Shown here in pieces: positions 10,834-24,904 of a stretch of 64,000 nt of DNA. The stretch is from assembly GCA_032622095.1 (NCBI GenBank), contig CP136069.1, positions 107,970,278 to 108,034,277 of the forward strand, read 5' to 3'. Under the pieces are notes generated by a model. That model made no database searches. It worked only from the letters and a program-made list of their open reading frames with translations, and was not told the origin of the DNA. The DNA is from Siphonodentalium dalli. Lineage: Eukaryota > Mollusca > Scaphopoda > Gadilida > Siphonodentaliidae. Within the stretch, counting starts at the first letter, position 1; each line of letters begins with the position of its first letter. The position numbers were made by a program, and so were the translations under genes.

Positions 10834-13446
10834 AATGTTGATCGCGCTGCACGAATTAATGGAGATGTATTAAATTGAGACTTCTAACAAACAAAAAACT
10901 TTGAAGTCATGTCGCAATGTACATGTGTTCTTTGAATATTTAATATTCAGCGTCAAATCCGATTAAAGGTCGATTACGTGTACACCCCTGTACGCCAAGG
11001 GTCAGATGGCATTTGAAATATTAGTGAGGATATGATAACACATACAAGTACACGTGTAATCGACGTAGTAACCAATGATTTGTCACTTTTACTGACAGAC
11101 CGCGGATCAAATGTCTGCCGCGAATGATTGACAGCGGTGCTAATGAACTCAAATACAATATGGGGCGTGTCTTCGGTGAATATCGAAGTATCCAAACGCA
11201 AATGAATGTTTAGAATGAAAGAATTAATTCAACAATGATGGAAAGGCTGAGATGATGGCATGTAGCCGAATATGTGTACATGAACACATGTACTTATCTA
11301 CCTGGAGTTCTTAGGTCAACAAATCGGAAACACATGTTATTTAGTTTGCCAAGGCTTAACTTATTTTATATTATATGTTATTAAACTAGTGCGTGTATAT
11401 GTAACATATATAACATAATGCTTCCTACTTATATCCTGACAACGTTGTTATTCTGTATTGTACGCGTTTCAATAAACATCCCATCGAGAGTCCCCGGCCC
11501 TTGTATATGATCAAGCGACAAACACGAGTTCATTATCACGGAGTCAAAGGCTGCGTGAAATATGCGGAAAGGAAGATTATATGTAGAAACCGATAATTGT
11601 CAATTGTTTTCACCCACGCAAAAATACACATCAATTAAAATAGTACACACCAGGCTACTTTCGTCTTCGTGCATTAACTAACATTCTGGGGGCGATGGGG
11701 GAAGAATACGCAAACCGATTAACAGAGCTGCAGGTGTCTCAGATTAGTGTTTTCGCCGTTTGAAACACATAAATGTACGGAACCGCACATGCATATAAGT
11801 TTCTTGTCAGTTTTGCATGTTCATCCGTGAATAGGTACAAATTGAGTAATTGTCTCCTTTTAATGTGTCAGTTCCGATGTCGGCCGAAACTGTATTCTTT
11901 AGCATTTAACAATAATAACAAACGCCATGAAAAAACCCAGAAATTTTCCAGTCGTTTTAAGATTTTCACACACGTTCGTTATTTATACCACCATAGCATA
12001 ATTAAATAAACCAATAATCATTATAAAATAAAGTTAATAAACACGATTTGTGATTTAAGCCGAAGAATATCAGAACTTGATTATTCGGACTATATTAGCC
12101 TTTCGTAAAATATTATTTAGAGATCGATGCCCTTTTGCATGGAAAACCATAACTCCCCCATCGTGAACCTCTATTTGACCATGCCCGCGTGACATTGTCT
12201 CGTCTTTTGAAGTTATTATTAAATTTAGGTCAAAGGCCTTTCTGCATCCACAAATTTCTGGGGCAAGATTACCGTGTAGCAATTTGGTGACTCCTCCTAC
12301 CAGCTTGTCTTCTGTGTTGATTGACAGCATGGCAAATTTGGATATTCAATATCTGTGGCGCACACGTGGGCATCTCTCAAGTAGATTGGCGTTCCGAATT
12401 TGTTTCCAAACAATGGACGGGTGTGTCTTCCTTTGATAGTGGCCAGACATTTAATTAATAGGGCGGTGATGCTAATACATGTATGTTTGTTGCAATAATT
12501 CTTTGTTATTATGCGCCTTATTCATACTCAAAGTTACTAAGTTAACTCTAAATTAATTAAATGTTTACTCTACTTAATAAAAGAAAGCACGTGTCAGTGT
12601 TTACTGGGCACAAAGTTGAAATTGATACGCTGTGATTCAAACACAGAATTCTCGATTGAACACGTGGTCATAACTTCGTCAGTTTTGATTGGCAAGTGGA
12701 CAGCGGTCATCACAATGATCACTCGATGAAGTCGTGTTACTTTCATGATGATGAAATAATCTTACTCAATGTGGCTTCGAAGAAATACGTTTCATTAATT
12801 GTCCGCTATTGTATAGACAAGCATATAATAAATATTAACTTACTTTTTACCGTAGTATATATAAGTATAATAATTCAGTTAAATTCTGTTTTTCTTACCA
12901 GAAATTGCAATTAAATTATTTATTTGTCCTCATCAAATATTTAAACACAAAACATTTGAAGATCCAAGCACGGTCCCACGCAGTCGATACCAAATTAGAC
13001 AAAATTGTATTTTTCTAGCATTCCGGGTTAAAAGAAAAAATAACTTTAAAATAGTCACCATCAATTATTATGTCACAGACATCGCGAAAACACACAAAAG
13101 TGTCCACCCGTTTTACCATCGATCTATATATATTTACATTCGTCGATGGTTTTACATTGAAAACGAGTACAAACTATCATAATTTAAACGCACTTTATTT
13201 CCTACCACGTTTCGGTGGAAGTATGCACGCTCTTTATTAGAGGCGATAATTGGAATTTTTGCAAGACTAGACAACAAATGAGTTAAATTTATTCTCTTGA
13301 AAGCCGATATCTGGCCATCAAAACCTCATATATGTCAATTATAGAAACCTTTAGTTCATGGTATGATAGTTACAGTAGGAATTAAACGGCACACGTTGTG
13401 CATAATAACCACATCAAGATATACGTGCAATGATATCTTTTACACA
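10834..13446. other. Body of element D between A and B
   Basis: No recognised gene. It contains one 86-codon open frame (described separately) and the motif CGCTCTTTATTA at 13229-13240, which recurs many times in element C. No internal tandem structure is obvious. Confidence 0.5.
12070..12330 (-). CDS. Unrecognised 86-codon ORF inside D
   Basis: The frame begins at an ATG and gives a compact sequence with G-C-x-K-A-F-D-L-N-L-I-I-T and I-E-V-H-D-G-G-V-M-V-F-H segments that read like a folded domain. I do not recognise it. It is the best coding-like segment in element D's own body. It could be a captured host exon or chance. No splice sites were established. Confidence 0.22.
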   Translation of the reverse strand: MLSINTEDKLVGGVTKLLHGNLAPEICGCRKAFDLNLIITSKDETMSRGHGQIEVHDGGVMVFHAKGHRSLNNILRKANIVRIIKF

Positions 13447-15419
13447 CAGGGGTCCGGGAATAATAATAATATATAGACCGGCCCCCAGATGAGGGTAGTG
13501 TCACACGAAAGGGTAGAAATTTTGACGCTATCTCCAATTATCCTTGCCCCATGGGGGTTCCAAAACACTGAGGTATCCAGGGCGGAGCAGGTGGAAAATA
13601 TTTTTTTTTGACCTTTTTTGTGTTTTTGACCTGCAAATTTCAGTATAATCAGGAAAACCAATAAAGTAAGACAAATGTTGAATAAAATATACTTGAATAT
13701 CAGATACTTATTCTATCTGGGTTGCTTAACATTTATGATGTGCAAAAAGTTATATTTTCCAACAATTTTTGTGAAAAATTCATTTTTTGGTATCAAGCTC
13801 TCATTGGTGCATCAAAATTTTCAGCATTATATACCTGATTTATTAATATCAACATCACAAGCAATGATATCCAAGAAGCCGAGATATTTCCAAAAACTTA
13901 ACCCACCCCCCTAAAACTGATTTTCTATCTGAAAATGCCTATTAAGTCAGAATAGCCCATTTTCATTCCTTTTTTTTAACCAATTCAGAGTCTTATAATA
14001 TATCATGGAATAAGTATGTATCTGAGGAGGTTTGTGTTATGATAGAGTCTATTTTGTTTAAATATTTGATTTTTTTGGGGTAAATTAGCTAAAATTTTGA
14101 TTATTTTTAAGTGAAAAATGTTTGAAAAATTCCCATGACTTTGTCAGCTTTATGGATACAGCTGCACAACATGCACCACAATAAGCATAAATTCTTCCCC
14201 AATATCAGACATGAAATGCTATAATCATGTACCAGACCAGAATTAAGAAATAAAGTAAAACTTATCCCTACCCCAAGATAGTATTCTCAAAGCTTTCAAT
14301 TTTATGCTATACTAAACTCGAAAGGTCGTTCATACTAGTTGATAGAATTCATACCATAAATCCAATAGTTCTGCCCACGGATTATGTAATCTCATCTTCA
14401 CTATCACTGTCAATTTCATCAAATGTGATGGTATCAGTCAATAGAATTTCTGTGCAATATCTTACGGGAAAAATGGTTCAAACAACTCAGACTGCCTATC
14501 GACCGTCCATCTATGCTACACCGGGAGTGGTTGATTTGGCAATGGTTGCAAGTCTCCACTGTTTTGGCTTGTTTTGAGTGTAGAATTAAAGATTCCTCAC
14601 ATGGTGGAAGTGCAGAAAGATCAAGTACCTTTTGCTGATTCTCAAAATTCTGCTGGAACTTTACCCACCTAGCTTAATTCACTTTACTCGAATTTGGACC
14701 ATACATGTATAAGGCACATGTTAACTCCTTGATTGTATTAAGCGTGTCACTGTCCAAATCCCAATTCGTTCCTAAATAAGCCATGACTTCCATATATCTT
14801 GATGGTCTTTCCAGCAACTTCCAGAAGTGTTTTTTTCCTTTTCGGAACAACTATGAAAGGTAATTATTATCTGTGAAGGAATGGAACCCAACAACTGCAT
14901 TCTTCTGTATATTTGGCTGCCAAAATGTGGAAATGGTAGATATTGACCCAGCTTGTCCCGCAATCGCTTAGAAGTTGTGGTTGATGTATAAAATTGGCTA
15001 TTCTGCCTTCTATACATTGAACACTAACATGTCTGATGCACCTTAGTTAATTTGTACTATTGTCACCACTGACATTACCAGAAGTATTGGATTTTTCTCT
15101 CACAAACTTTATATAAATAATGGCAAAAAAAATTCAAGTAAAATGTAACTATGTTTGGTATGAAAGGTGTTTATTGTTTTGATCTACCTTAAATGTGTCA
15201 CACTAATGTGTTTATAAACCAAATTACTCAAAATGGCAACCATTTTTCACATATAGTCTCTGCGTTTCCGAAAATGTAGCAAATTGTGACTCACTTCATT
15301 ATTTTACATGTTAGCTAATCAACTGACAACTAAATGTTCTATTCTGGTTGTCCCATTTCCTTATGGGGCATAACAAATTAATTTTAAAGTTTCCTTATTT
15401 CCCCTCGCAATACCCCGAT

Positions 15420-15999
15420 GAGCGTGTGGATGGTCATGTGTGGATGTGTATATGTATATATCGAGTGGCTATATGGCTATTGACATGGCAAATATGTATA
15501 GTGAGTGACTCTATAGCCAATAGTGAGGTGAATGTTTTCAGGGAGTGACGGTATGGCCAATGGTGATGTGAACAGGTATACAATGAGTGACTGTATGATC
15601 ATGAATGTGGTGAATAGGTATACAGGGAGTGACTATATGGTCATGGGTCAGGTGTAGGAGTTTACCTGGTGTGGCTGTATGGTCATGTGTATGGTATACG
15701 GGTATACACAAGAGTGGCTGTATGGTTATGGAGAGGTATGTGTATAAAGTGAGTGGCTATATCACCATTAGTGAGGTGCATATGTTTACCTGGGGTCATT
15801 CTATGGTCATGGTTGGGGGTATATGTATATCTTGTGTGGCTATTTTGCCATGGGTTTGGTGAACATGTATACAGCGAGTGGTGTATGACCAATGGTGAGG
15901 TGAATAGGTATACAATGATTGACTGTATGATCATGGCATGGGTCAGGTGTATGTGTATACCTAGTGTGCCTGCATGAGCATGTGTGGAGTGTACAGGTA
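15420..15999 (+). repeat. Minisatellite core of B, left part
   Basis: Degenerate units of about 40-45 bp of the form GTATACAGGGAGTGACTATA then TGGTCATGGGTCAGGTG. The array is cut at a TA by element C and continues in the same phase and orientation at 26380. Confidence 0.8.
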
Positions 16000-16041
16000 T
16001 ACAGCTATGCTCTAATTAATCGACCCTCCTTAACGAGGTTG

Positions 16042-16260
16042 ACATGCGGTATGACCGCGGTGTAATACCGCGGTCGGGCGGTGTAATACCGCCTGACCGC
16101 GGTGTAATACCGCCTGACCGCGGTGTAATAGCGCCTGACCGCGGTGTAATAACACCTGACCGCAGTGGAATAACGCCTGACCGCGGTGGAATAACGCGGC
16201 CAGGCGGTCAGTTTTTTTTGTACCGCGGTGGTATCGACCGCGGTGTGATGGGGTAAGGCA
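16042..16260 (+). repeat. Left 21-bp CCGCGG array of C
   Basis: At least six consecutive units close to TGACCGCGGTGTAATACCGC plus one base, with a period of 21 bp, then a mirrored partial unit near 16196-16215. Each unit carries a CCGCGG palindrome and CpG pairs, unlike the surrounding AT-rich DNA. Long open frames across it are artefacts of the period being divisible by three. Confidence 0.9.
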
Positions 16261-16275
16261 TTTCATGACCGCAGT

Positions 16276-18590
16276 TGACTTACGCCTTAACGAATTTCAT
16301 GACCGCGATGTCTTATAATAACTTCTTGGTTGCACGCGGTGGCGATAGAAAACTGAAGTTGCATACACCTAATTGTTATTTAACTATAATAAAATGACTT
16401 ATCTGGTATATCTGTTGTTATATTTGTTCTGCGTGTGCCGTTAAGGTCGATCGGGTACTTTTTTTTCGGAAGTTCGGCACTGCCGAGGAGATTACGATTT
16501 TGCGTCGGCATTGTTTTTGTCGAGGGAGATTTTGAGGTAAGTGTCGACATTTCTTATCATGAATAAACAATATATATAATATTCCAAGTTGCCGGAGTTA
16601 TTATTCCCGTTATCGAGTTAATAGTAACCCAAATTCCATTAAAGTACTGTCAATACAGCAGTGCCAGGCAATACCCCCCCAATTGCTGGGTATCGGTACT
16701 ACAAAGGATCACAAAGGAACGGAAAAGGCGGGACGAAACGACCACGGTACGAAACGTCTTGTACCCTAATTACGCAGTTTACTGCATTCACCACGCTTCA
16801 GTTATTATATATGAGTGAAATTAAATAATTATGTGAAATAGCCCGACGAGACCAATTACAACATTTCATTGTTTACAAATTAAAAACTACTATCCAACGT
16901 TGTGACCGCTAATCACCAATATTCAAACTGATAATCAGGTCAGACAGTGACCTCAATGACCTCTTATCAAAAGCCGACATAAAAAAATCTGTAGACAGTA
17001 AACAAGTGTTGCGTCATGCACTGTCTCTACAGTTGAGTTCAAGATAATGTGGTATAACATCAAAATCGCTTCCCCAAATGGAGATCTCGCGTAGAATTCT
17101 TGTATTTTATTAATTGGATAGGGATATTTACACTAGTAACAATTATTAACATTTTAATTGTTTTTATTTGTAATTAAACATTTCGTTCTTGTTTTGATGT
17201 GAACGGTCATGCACTCTTCCGAGTTGTAGGCTGTGACGTCATCGTGGCGAATGCCAAAACTCACCTGTGTCTAAGTTAGCCATAATTCAGACCCCCTATA
17301 ACAGTTGTATATGGCGCATGCATATTTGCTGGGAAATACTGGGTAAAAAAAAAGACTTTAGTAGCGAAAGAATTATTGTGTGTTGGATTAATTAACCCCC
17401 AGATAACCGATACCGCCGACAATTAATTCCTTATTCACACATCGGACTTGTCAGCATGCCGACGAAAATGAAACTTATATGTGTCGAATGGTCATGTTAA
17501 CCTCATTTTCAGGTGCATGTATTAATAATAACGTTTCATATATGAAAACACTCTTTATTAATTGCATATATGAAAACACTCTTTATATATTAATTTCATA
17601 TATGAAAACACTCTTTATTAATTTCAATTAATTGTTTTTGTTTTTTGTTTGTGTGTGTGTGTGTATGTGTGTGTGTTAATTTGTGATTGGATCATTCGAA
17701 ATATGCTATTTTACTCTATAAAACTGCACGAGTTCGCTGAAAGTAGGAGGCAATCAATATACAAGGCATAGCTATATCATGTATACAATAGACATCGGGT
17801 CTTGCATTTCACTGAATCAACCTCGCGCAATCCCAGATCTGCATTAGCAACGATTTGACGATAAAATTAGCACCAAGAAGTTCCCGAACCCGAGGCATGC
17901 ATGGTGACATTTCTGAAGGTAACAAATATATTCTTTTGAAATAGATAACGAATTATAAATTTTAACAACATATTTGGTAACTTGGAATGACAACAACAAA
18001 CGCTCTTTATTTGTTCCATTTTAGAGAATCAACGGACCTCCTTAAATCTTTTGAAACAGATCCATTTTCGGGATTTTTACTGAAAAAACAAAATTGGCTT
18101 TATTGGGAGTCCTAATTAGCCTGGAGTGACGAAAATTGACTCACGAAAATAAAGTCATTTAGAGTAGTGTTATATATCCTTATATAGTTCTGGGCACTGT
18201 CAGGAAAACATTTATTGCCATGACACCGCCCGGTTTGTATTAATTGTGCATTTCTTTTTGACAAACCACTATATTTAATATGTATAAATGTATTTAATAA
18301 AATGAATAAATCCTCATTCATTCGGTATATCCACACACATTCGTAGTAATTTGGTACACCGAGTAGGATACCACGTGGCAATGTTTGTTGGAAACCTCAG
18401 CGCCTCGCAGTGGAATTAATTATTTTTAGAACATCTGGTCAATGAGTACAAACGCTATTGGAAAACATTGAGGTTGAACGCTGTGTGTCTCGGGAATGTC
18501 TGCTTGTTCGCGCATGCATGGTACTTGGGCCCTTGCATTCATCATATGTGTATGCATGTCAACCCAGTATGAGAACTTACTATTTGTTGG
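16276..18590. other. Left body of C
   Basis: No gene is supported. It includes a triple repeat at about 17540-17625 (ATATGAAAACACTCTTTATT, about 32-bp period) and a GT-rich microsatellite at 17650-17677. A copy of CGCTCTTTATTT lies at 18001. Confidence 0.6.
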
Positions 18591-20110
18591 GTCCCAAAAG
18601 AATATGAAGGCATGACACAGATAAGATCGTTCCGTGTTAATCTATTTCCGATATGTTAGACATAAAGAGCGTTTCATTCGTGCGAAAAATTGAAAAAAGC
18701 TGGAGATTGGTTGTTAGAGCACGCGAAGTCGGAATGTCAATATTTCGTGTAATTGTAAACCTATCTCACACCTCCTTCCAAATTACGTAGATGGAATTTG
18801 GAATCTCGAATGTGACGGTGCATGTCCGTTTAATTATGACAGTTTAAAACAAAACAAAAATCTGCTTACGGCAGCAACTGACCCAACTTGAGTTGTCGCT
18901 GACTGAAAGTCCATTCACTCGAACTGAAGGCGAAAGCAGTAGCAATATCTATACAAGCACATCAAAGAGATTGCACGTTGCGTAATCCTGCTCGTTCTGT
19001 AATTACAAAATAGGTCAAGTGCATGCATGAGCTATATATATTGCAGGTTGACATTATGCTGTTGTCTGTTGGAGGTACATGTACATGCTCGTCCCGTCTT
19101 ATTGCACGGCTGTCACATAATTATTTCAGTATCAATATGTTTAATAATTAATTGATCACTGATCAGATGGCGCATTAAATTGTCTGTTTGCTTTCCTTGA
19201 ATTTGGGCATGCCAAAAAGAAGCTGTTGAAACATTCTAGAATTAATTTCTGTTTGCTTATACGAATCAAATGTATGTTAAGGATCAGATGCACGTTTTGT
19301 CAAAATTACCTGGTATTTCAAAATGGATCCTCTATTTTTGGTATTTCAAAATGGATTCAAAATCTGCCGGTCAAGAATTTCTTAGTGAAATTTGGTACAT
19401 TCGATTATTGTGAGTGACACAATATTTAAGAACCATTGGGTATAATCTTATTTACTTTAGTTTTATGGAATGTACACTATTTAAAATTCACTGTTTTCAA
19501 TTATCAAGAACTCCTGCAAAATAATTTTTCAAAAGTGCAGTTCATATATCACTGATATCTCAAGATCATGGGCTGAGACTTAATTATTGATTCGTGAAAT
19601 AAAATGATTATTTTCATTTAAAAAGGCAACTACCATAAATATTTCTCTAAATTTGGGAATTTTCATGTCATGCCTGTTGATCAATGAACAATTGATAAAT
19701 ACTTGAATTAACTTTATACGTGCATCATATGTCCCAAAAAAGAGGCATAGAAGTAATGAGAAGAAAAAACAGCTTTAAACTTGGTGTTTGGCATGGGTCC
19801 CAAACAAACAAGTCATGTGCATGGCATTGGCATGGAACAAAAAGAGCATTCGTGTTAGTCTATTCCTGATATGGTAGAAATAAAGAGCGCTTCTTTCACT
19901 TCTATGCGAAAAATTTAAAGTTAGAACGTTCCTGTTTGTAACACAAATAAGAATTTGCCGGCCCAACTTTAATAGTCATCGATGACTGGAAGTCCACTCG
20001 AACTGAAAGGCGAAAGCAGTCGCAATGTTAATACATGCACATCAAAGAGATTACGGCGTTACGTAATCCATGCTCTGCCACTCTGTTTCAAATCATGTTT
20101 CAAGGTCAGA
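18590..20110 (+). repeat. Dispersed direct repeat pair in C
   Basis: The segment at about 18600-18990 recurs diverged at about 19840-20080. Shared landmarks are ATAAAGAGCG, the phrase CTCGAACTGAA with GGCGAAAGCAGT, and ACATCAAAGAGATT. Neither copy has coding capacity. Confidence 0.6.
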
Positions 20111-20164
20111 ACACATCTAATACATTTGTTTGTCTAGCATGTGTTTTTCGATATTAAATGTCAT

Positions 20165-23100
20165 TGTGTTCCCTTGCGGTTATCAATTTCAATACGTTAG
20201 CTGTAAAGATAAGTTTATAGTAAATTCTAAAATGCCCATAGTTTAAACGCGATCACATTGCATGGTTAAAAAAACGAACAGCAATTGACTTGGGCCGCGT
20301 TTTTATTCAATTAATTCAGGTGTTAAATTAACGTTGTGGAAGCCACTACAATAATTTATTTTTGGTGATTGATTCAAAGGAATTACTATGAATGTCGGGA
20401 TAACTTTTCATGGTATAAGTATTAATAAATATACGAAATATTTAATGTAAATAGTTTATATCAATCTTATAATTATATGAGAAATGAACGCTCTTTATTG
20501 ATACATGCTGTTGAATAAATTGTAGGGTAAATTTATTTCCTATGTTGGGTAACTGGACGCCTACATGTGTTCCAAAGACTGCCATATATACTTGAAATAA
20601 CTATTTATAACACGCAGTTATGACACAGGTTCCGCCTATACTCAACATTTAACATTTTTTGCCTGCGTCAATTTTGTGAACGACCTTTGATTCAGAATGA
20701 AATAACTCTTGCAGAGAAAGTGACAATAAGTAATCATTAAAGCCCCGGTTCCATATCCCCGATTTCCCACCCCGACTGTTCCCGAATGACTCCCGAATCA
20801 TAATTTTGCAAAAAAATCGTGGAGTAAGTTCGGGACAAGTCGGGACAGTGAATTTTTACCCCCGAACATGATCGGGGATATCGGTGCTATCGGGGTCGAT
20901 TCGGGACAATTCTGGACTCGCTCCCGACAGTTTTGAAATGTTCAAAACTATCGGGAACCAAGCCGAATCGCTCTCGATTTGTCAATCATCGGGAGAAATT
21001 CGGGAGCAAGTCGGCACCTATTCGGGAGTAGTCAGCAGTATTCGGCAATAATCGGGTGAATATTCTGGAGTAGTCAGCAGTATTCGGTATGTTATTCCCG
21101 AATTCGCCATGTGTGGCTGCTTTTATACTGAGATCCGGTGTATCTGCAAAATTCGGCATCGATTCGGTACGTTCGGCAGCAATTGAATACCAATTCGGTA
21201 TTTATTCGGCATCAATTCGGTACCAGTTCGGCATTGATTCGGGGTATTCGGCAACAATTCGGTGTAAGTCGGTAGTAATCTGGGCAATTCGGCAGCCACT
21301 CGCACGAAATTTCGGTATCAGTTCGGGATAATTCTTGATCATTCGGGAAGAAATTCGGAAGCATTCTGGAATACTCGGCAATGTTCGGGACGCTTAAATT
21401 TTGACATAATTCAGCATCAGTTCGGCGGCTTTTTGGAATAAAACTCGTCCAGAATTATCTCGAATGCTGCCGATTTGGTCTGGTCCCGAATTGGTGCTGA
21501 ATATACTAATTCGGGACAGAAAATCGGGAATATGGAACCGGGGCATAACGCAATGAATATCAAGTGTAGTAACAGCGGTCACAAATTCCCACAAAGTCTG
21601 TCGCGCGTGATTCATATAAATAGATCGCAACAGTACTGGTGACGTAATAATTTCTCTATTGATGTACTAGTAGCTGTGTTGTTGGTCAGATATCGTTAAA
21701 ACAAAATTAGTTGCCACGATCATATTCCTGTTTGTGAATTTTATGCTGGGGAAATTTCTTATTTTTATAATGTCATTACTTTCCCGTGTGGTCATACATT
21801 TCAATAATTTACATTAGCCATAAAGATCAGTTCAAGTTGGTTGCATCATTGTCCCATTTTGAGGTTTAATCTATGTCAAATTTTCCATGTAGTCAGTTTC
21901 CCCACCAGATCCGGGGGGTAATATTTGTGAGTAAAATAATTGCTCAAACCGCTCTCTGGATCGGCATTACCGATTATTTATATGACTTTCGGCCTCATTT
22001 GTCGAAGTGGCTTTTTAGGAGAAAGAACTGAATTCATACAAGCCAATAAAACATGATCATGCACCATCGGTTGCGAATAGTTTGGTATTGTTGATAGTAA
22101 ATTCTACAAGTAACATGCCCATAGTTTAAACGCGATCACATTGCATGGTTAAAAAACGAACTGCAATGAATGGTCTTGGACGCGTATTCAATTAATTCAG
22201 GAGTTAAATTAACGTTGAGGGATCCACTACAATAATTTAGTTTTGGTGATTGATTCAAAGGAATTATTATGAATGTCGGAATAACTTTTCATGATATTAT
22301 AGTATTAATAAATAGGCCTACACGAAATATTTAATGTATATAGTTTATATCAATCTTATAATTATATGGACACTAAACGCTCTTTATTGATCCATGCTGT
22401 TGAATAAATTTTAGGGTAAATTTATTTCATATATGGTAAACGGACGCCTATACATGTGTTTCAAAGACTGGCATATATACCCGAAATAAATATGTATATT
22501 ATAACACGCGGTTATGGCACAGGTCGATTCAGCCTGCTCAACTTTTAACATTTCTTGCCGACGTCAATTTTGTGAACCCAAGTATACAAACGACATTTGA
22601 TTCAGAATGAAATAACTCTTGCAGAGAAAGTGACAATAAGTAATCATTAACGCAATGAATCTTAGTGTAGTAACAGCGGTCACAAAGCAAGTCGCCCGTG
22701 ATTCATATAAATAGACAACTGGTGACGTAATAATTTCTCTTTTGATGTAGCTGTGTGTTGTTGGTCAGATGTCGTTAAAACAAAATTAGTTGCCAAGATC
22801 ATACTCTGTTTATGAATTTTATGCTGAGGAAATTTCTGAATTTTTGAATGGCATTAAAGGCACGTGAGGCCTTAGTTGTCGAAAATATTCATATTTGTTC
22901 CAATCACCGTAAACAGAAAAACATTAAAATGCATACAGTTTCGTTCATATATATCATGACTATCGCGTAAACAGCATGTTATCATAAAGACCTACTATAT
23001 TTTACCTAAGCAAGAGCCTGATTGTGTTGCAGAAGACAGCACAATGCTACTGGCTAATCACACAAAAATGGCATAAACGCTCTTTATTAGTGCCATATCA

Positions 23101-23495
23101 GGAATTCACCAACAAAGAACGCTCTTTATGTTTACCATCATAATATAAACAAACACCAGAAAAGTTACTTTCTATGCTTTTGTTTACATAACAATGGTAA
23201 AAAATATGACAATAACATACTGTTTATGCGATATTTCTTGTTTGTATACGGACAAAGTCTGTCTACATGTTGATGTTCTTTCTGTTTGTGGCGGTTTTTG
23301 ACGGATGGAAATATTTTCACATCATACCCACCGCCAAGGCCAATCGTACCTTTAAGTTCGCGTGTGGTTACACATTTCAATAATTTACATTAGCCATAAA
23401 GACCAGTTCAAGTTGGTTGCATCATTGTCCCATTTTGAGGTTTAATCCATGGCAACTATTCCATGTGGCCAGTTTCCCCTCCAGATCCGTTCCTG
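20165..23495 (+). repeat. Large direct duplication in C
   Basis: A first copy at about 20165-21910 and a second at about 22085-23495 align over most of their length: GCCCATAGTTTAAACGCGAT near 20235 and 22120, CTTGCAGAGAAAGTGACAAT near 20708 and 22617, and ATTTACATTAGCCATAAAGA near 21808 and 23380. The first copy carries the 805-bp element E; the second carries a separate extra block at 22860-23355. This gives a within-window empty site for E. Confidence 0.75.
20741..21545. mobile_element. Element E: 805-bp TAA-flanked non-autonomous transposon
   Basis: The inverted ends read GCCCCGGTTCCATAT then CCCGATTT, with one mismatch over about 24 bp. TAA flanks both sides (20738-20740, 21546-21548). 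The paralogous copy near 22648-22650 has a single TAA and no insert, which shows both boundaries. A 3-bp T-W-A duplication and G/C-rich ends suit PIF/Harbinger. The interior is almost entirely degenerate short repeats built on TTCGGGA, TTCGGCA and TTCGGTA in both orientations. Confidence 0.85.
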
Positions 23496-23499
23496 ATAT

Positions 23500-24900
23500 A
23501 AATGTTTACATAATACATGTATATGCATTATTAGTTTCAATATATGCATGTTTTCTAATTCGTAGAAGCGCAGTTATTCAATGTATATTTTGATATGTTC
23601 AATATGGACTAACAGCATACCCACCTCCAAGGCGCCCGTATCTTTAAAATCCGATGAAAATTGGTCAAACACAAACAATTTTTTAAATATTGGCAAGTTG
23701 AAGAACGGCCTCATCGCGTTTGAGTCAACAGCTGCGAGGTGTTGTCGTGTTAATGAACGTATCAACTGATTTTATAATTTTCTTCTAGATCGTTCTTTTG
23801 CCAACACGTCGGGTTGACTAGAGCTCTTAATTCATAGTACGGCGATAGGTGGATTGATAAAAATTATTTCCGTTGATCAATTGAATATAAACTTAAATAA
23901 GTGACATAACTGCTCTATATAAAGCATAATTAGACTCCAATAAGTTTGTAATGTAATCTTCTAGTATATATACACAGAGTATATATTCATCCACCGATAT
24001 GCAGGGACAAATGCAGCGAAATGCAATGCAGCAGTGTTTGGTTAATTATCAGGCGGCATGCACGAGAAAAGAAACATTCAAAACACCTGTCAGTGAGATA
24101 GACAATGTTGTAAACTCTGTCCTTGATGTTGCTACGTCACGGGCCACGTGCGCGTTCATGATTATTGTCGGGCGGCATTGTTTGATCTTTTCCTGCAACA
24201 TTTGGTAATCGCATGCATTTGCTGTAGTGGGCAGTTCACAGTGCAACATATTTTTTACATATTCTTATCTAATCACGATTCGGATGAAACACATGTATGT
24301 AATTGGAATGGGGAAAATATCCCTCTATATAAGTCTATTTCAAGTTGGTTCGCGCAAGATAATTATGCGATCGCCAAATTTCACCGACACAAAAATCTGA
24401 TAATCTGATAATTCTTATAAATATTTTTTAAAGCATCTTGAGCAGAGAATAAATAAAGACACTGTGTGGTGGTATGTTTAGTTCTTTATTCCGGATTTTG
24501 TTATCGCGTATACGTTGGAGTTGAATAGAGTTGTGTCGGCATATTTGGAATTGAATTTGAAAATTCTCTGTCTCCTTGGCTTACCTGTGGTCGTGTTTTT
24601 TCTGTATAATTCCGCGGAAAAAATCGCTATCCAAATGTTCTAACTGATTTACGTACGAGAAGACTTGGAAGTATGTCTGAATATAAATCCGAGCATATTA
24701 TCACCCAATTGCCTTTCGCCCGCCGAAAGCGGCGAATTCAAGGAATTACGTGCATGGGGACGTCAACCATTGAAGACGTTAGTACTCTAAAATATATTTA
24801 GTTTCACGCGATGAATGAATGTAAGGTCAGTTTCTTAATATATTAACGCATATCATAGACCAACTTGAACAAAACAGATCAAAAATGTCACACAGCCTTG
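23500..24900. other. Right body of C, gene-free
   Basis: No gene is supported. A 69-codon frame at 23999-24208 starts after TATATA-rich sequence but shows no family features. The remainder looks unique. Confidence 0.5.
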
Positions 24901-24904
24901 AGTC

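Noticed and set aside
16042-16260. Possible CRISPR-like array
   Set aside because: Units are contiguous 21-bp repeats without spacers, in a eukaryotic genome with spliced exons.
16030-16266. Repetitive open frames on both strands over the CCGCGG arrays
   Set aside because: A 21-bp period is divisible by three, so the array stays open in several frames on both strands; the predicted peptides are pure repeat.
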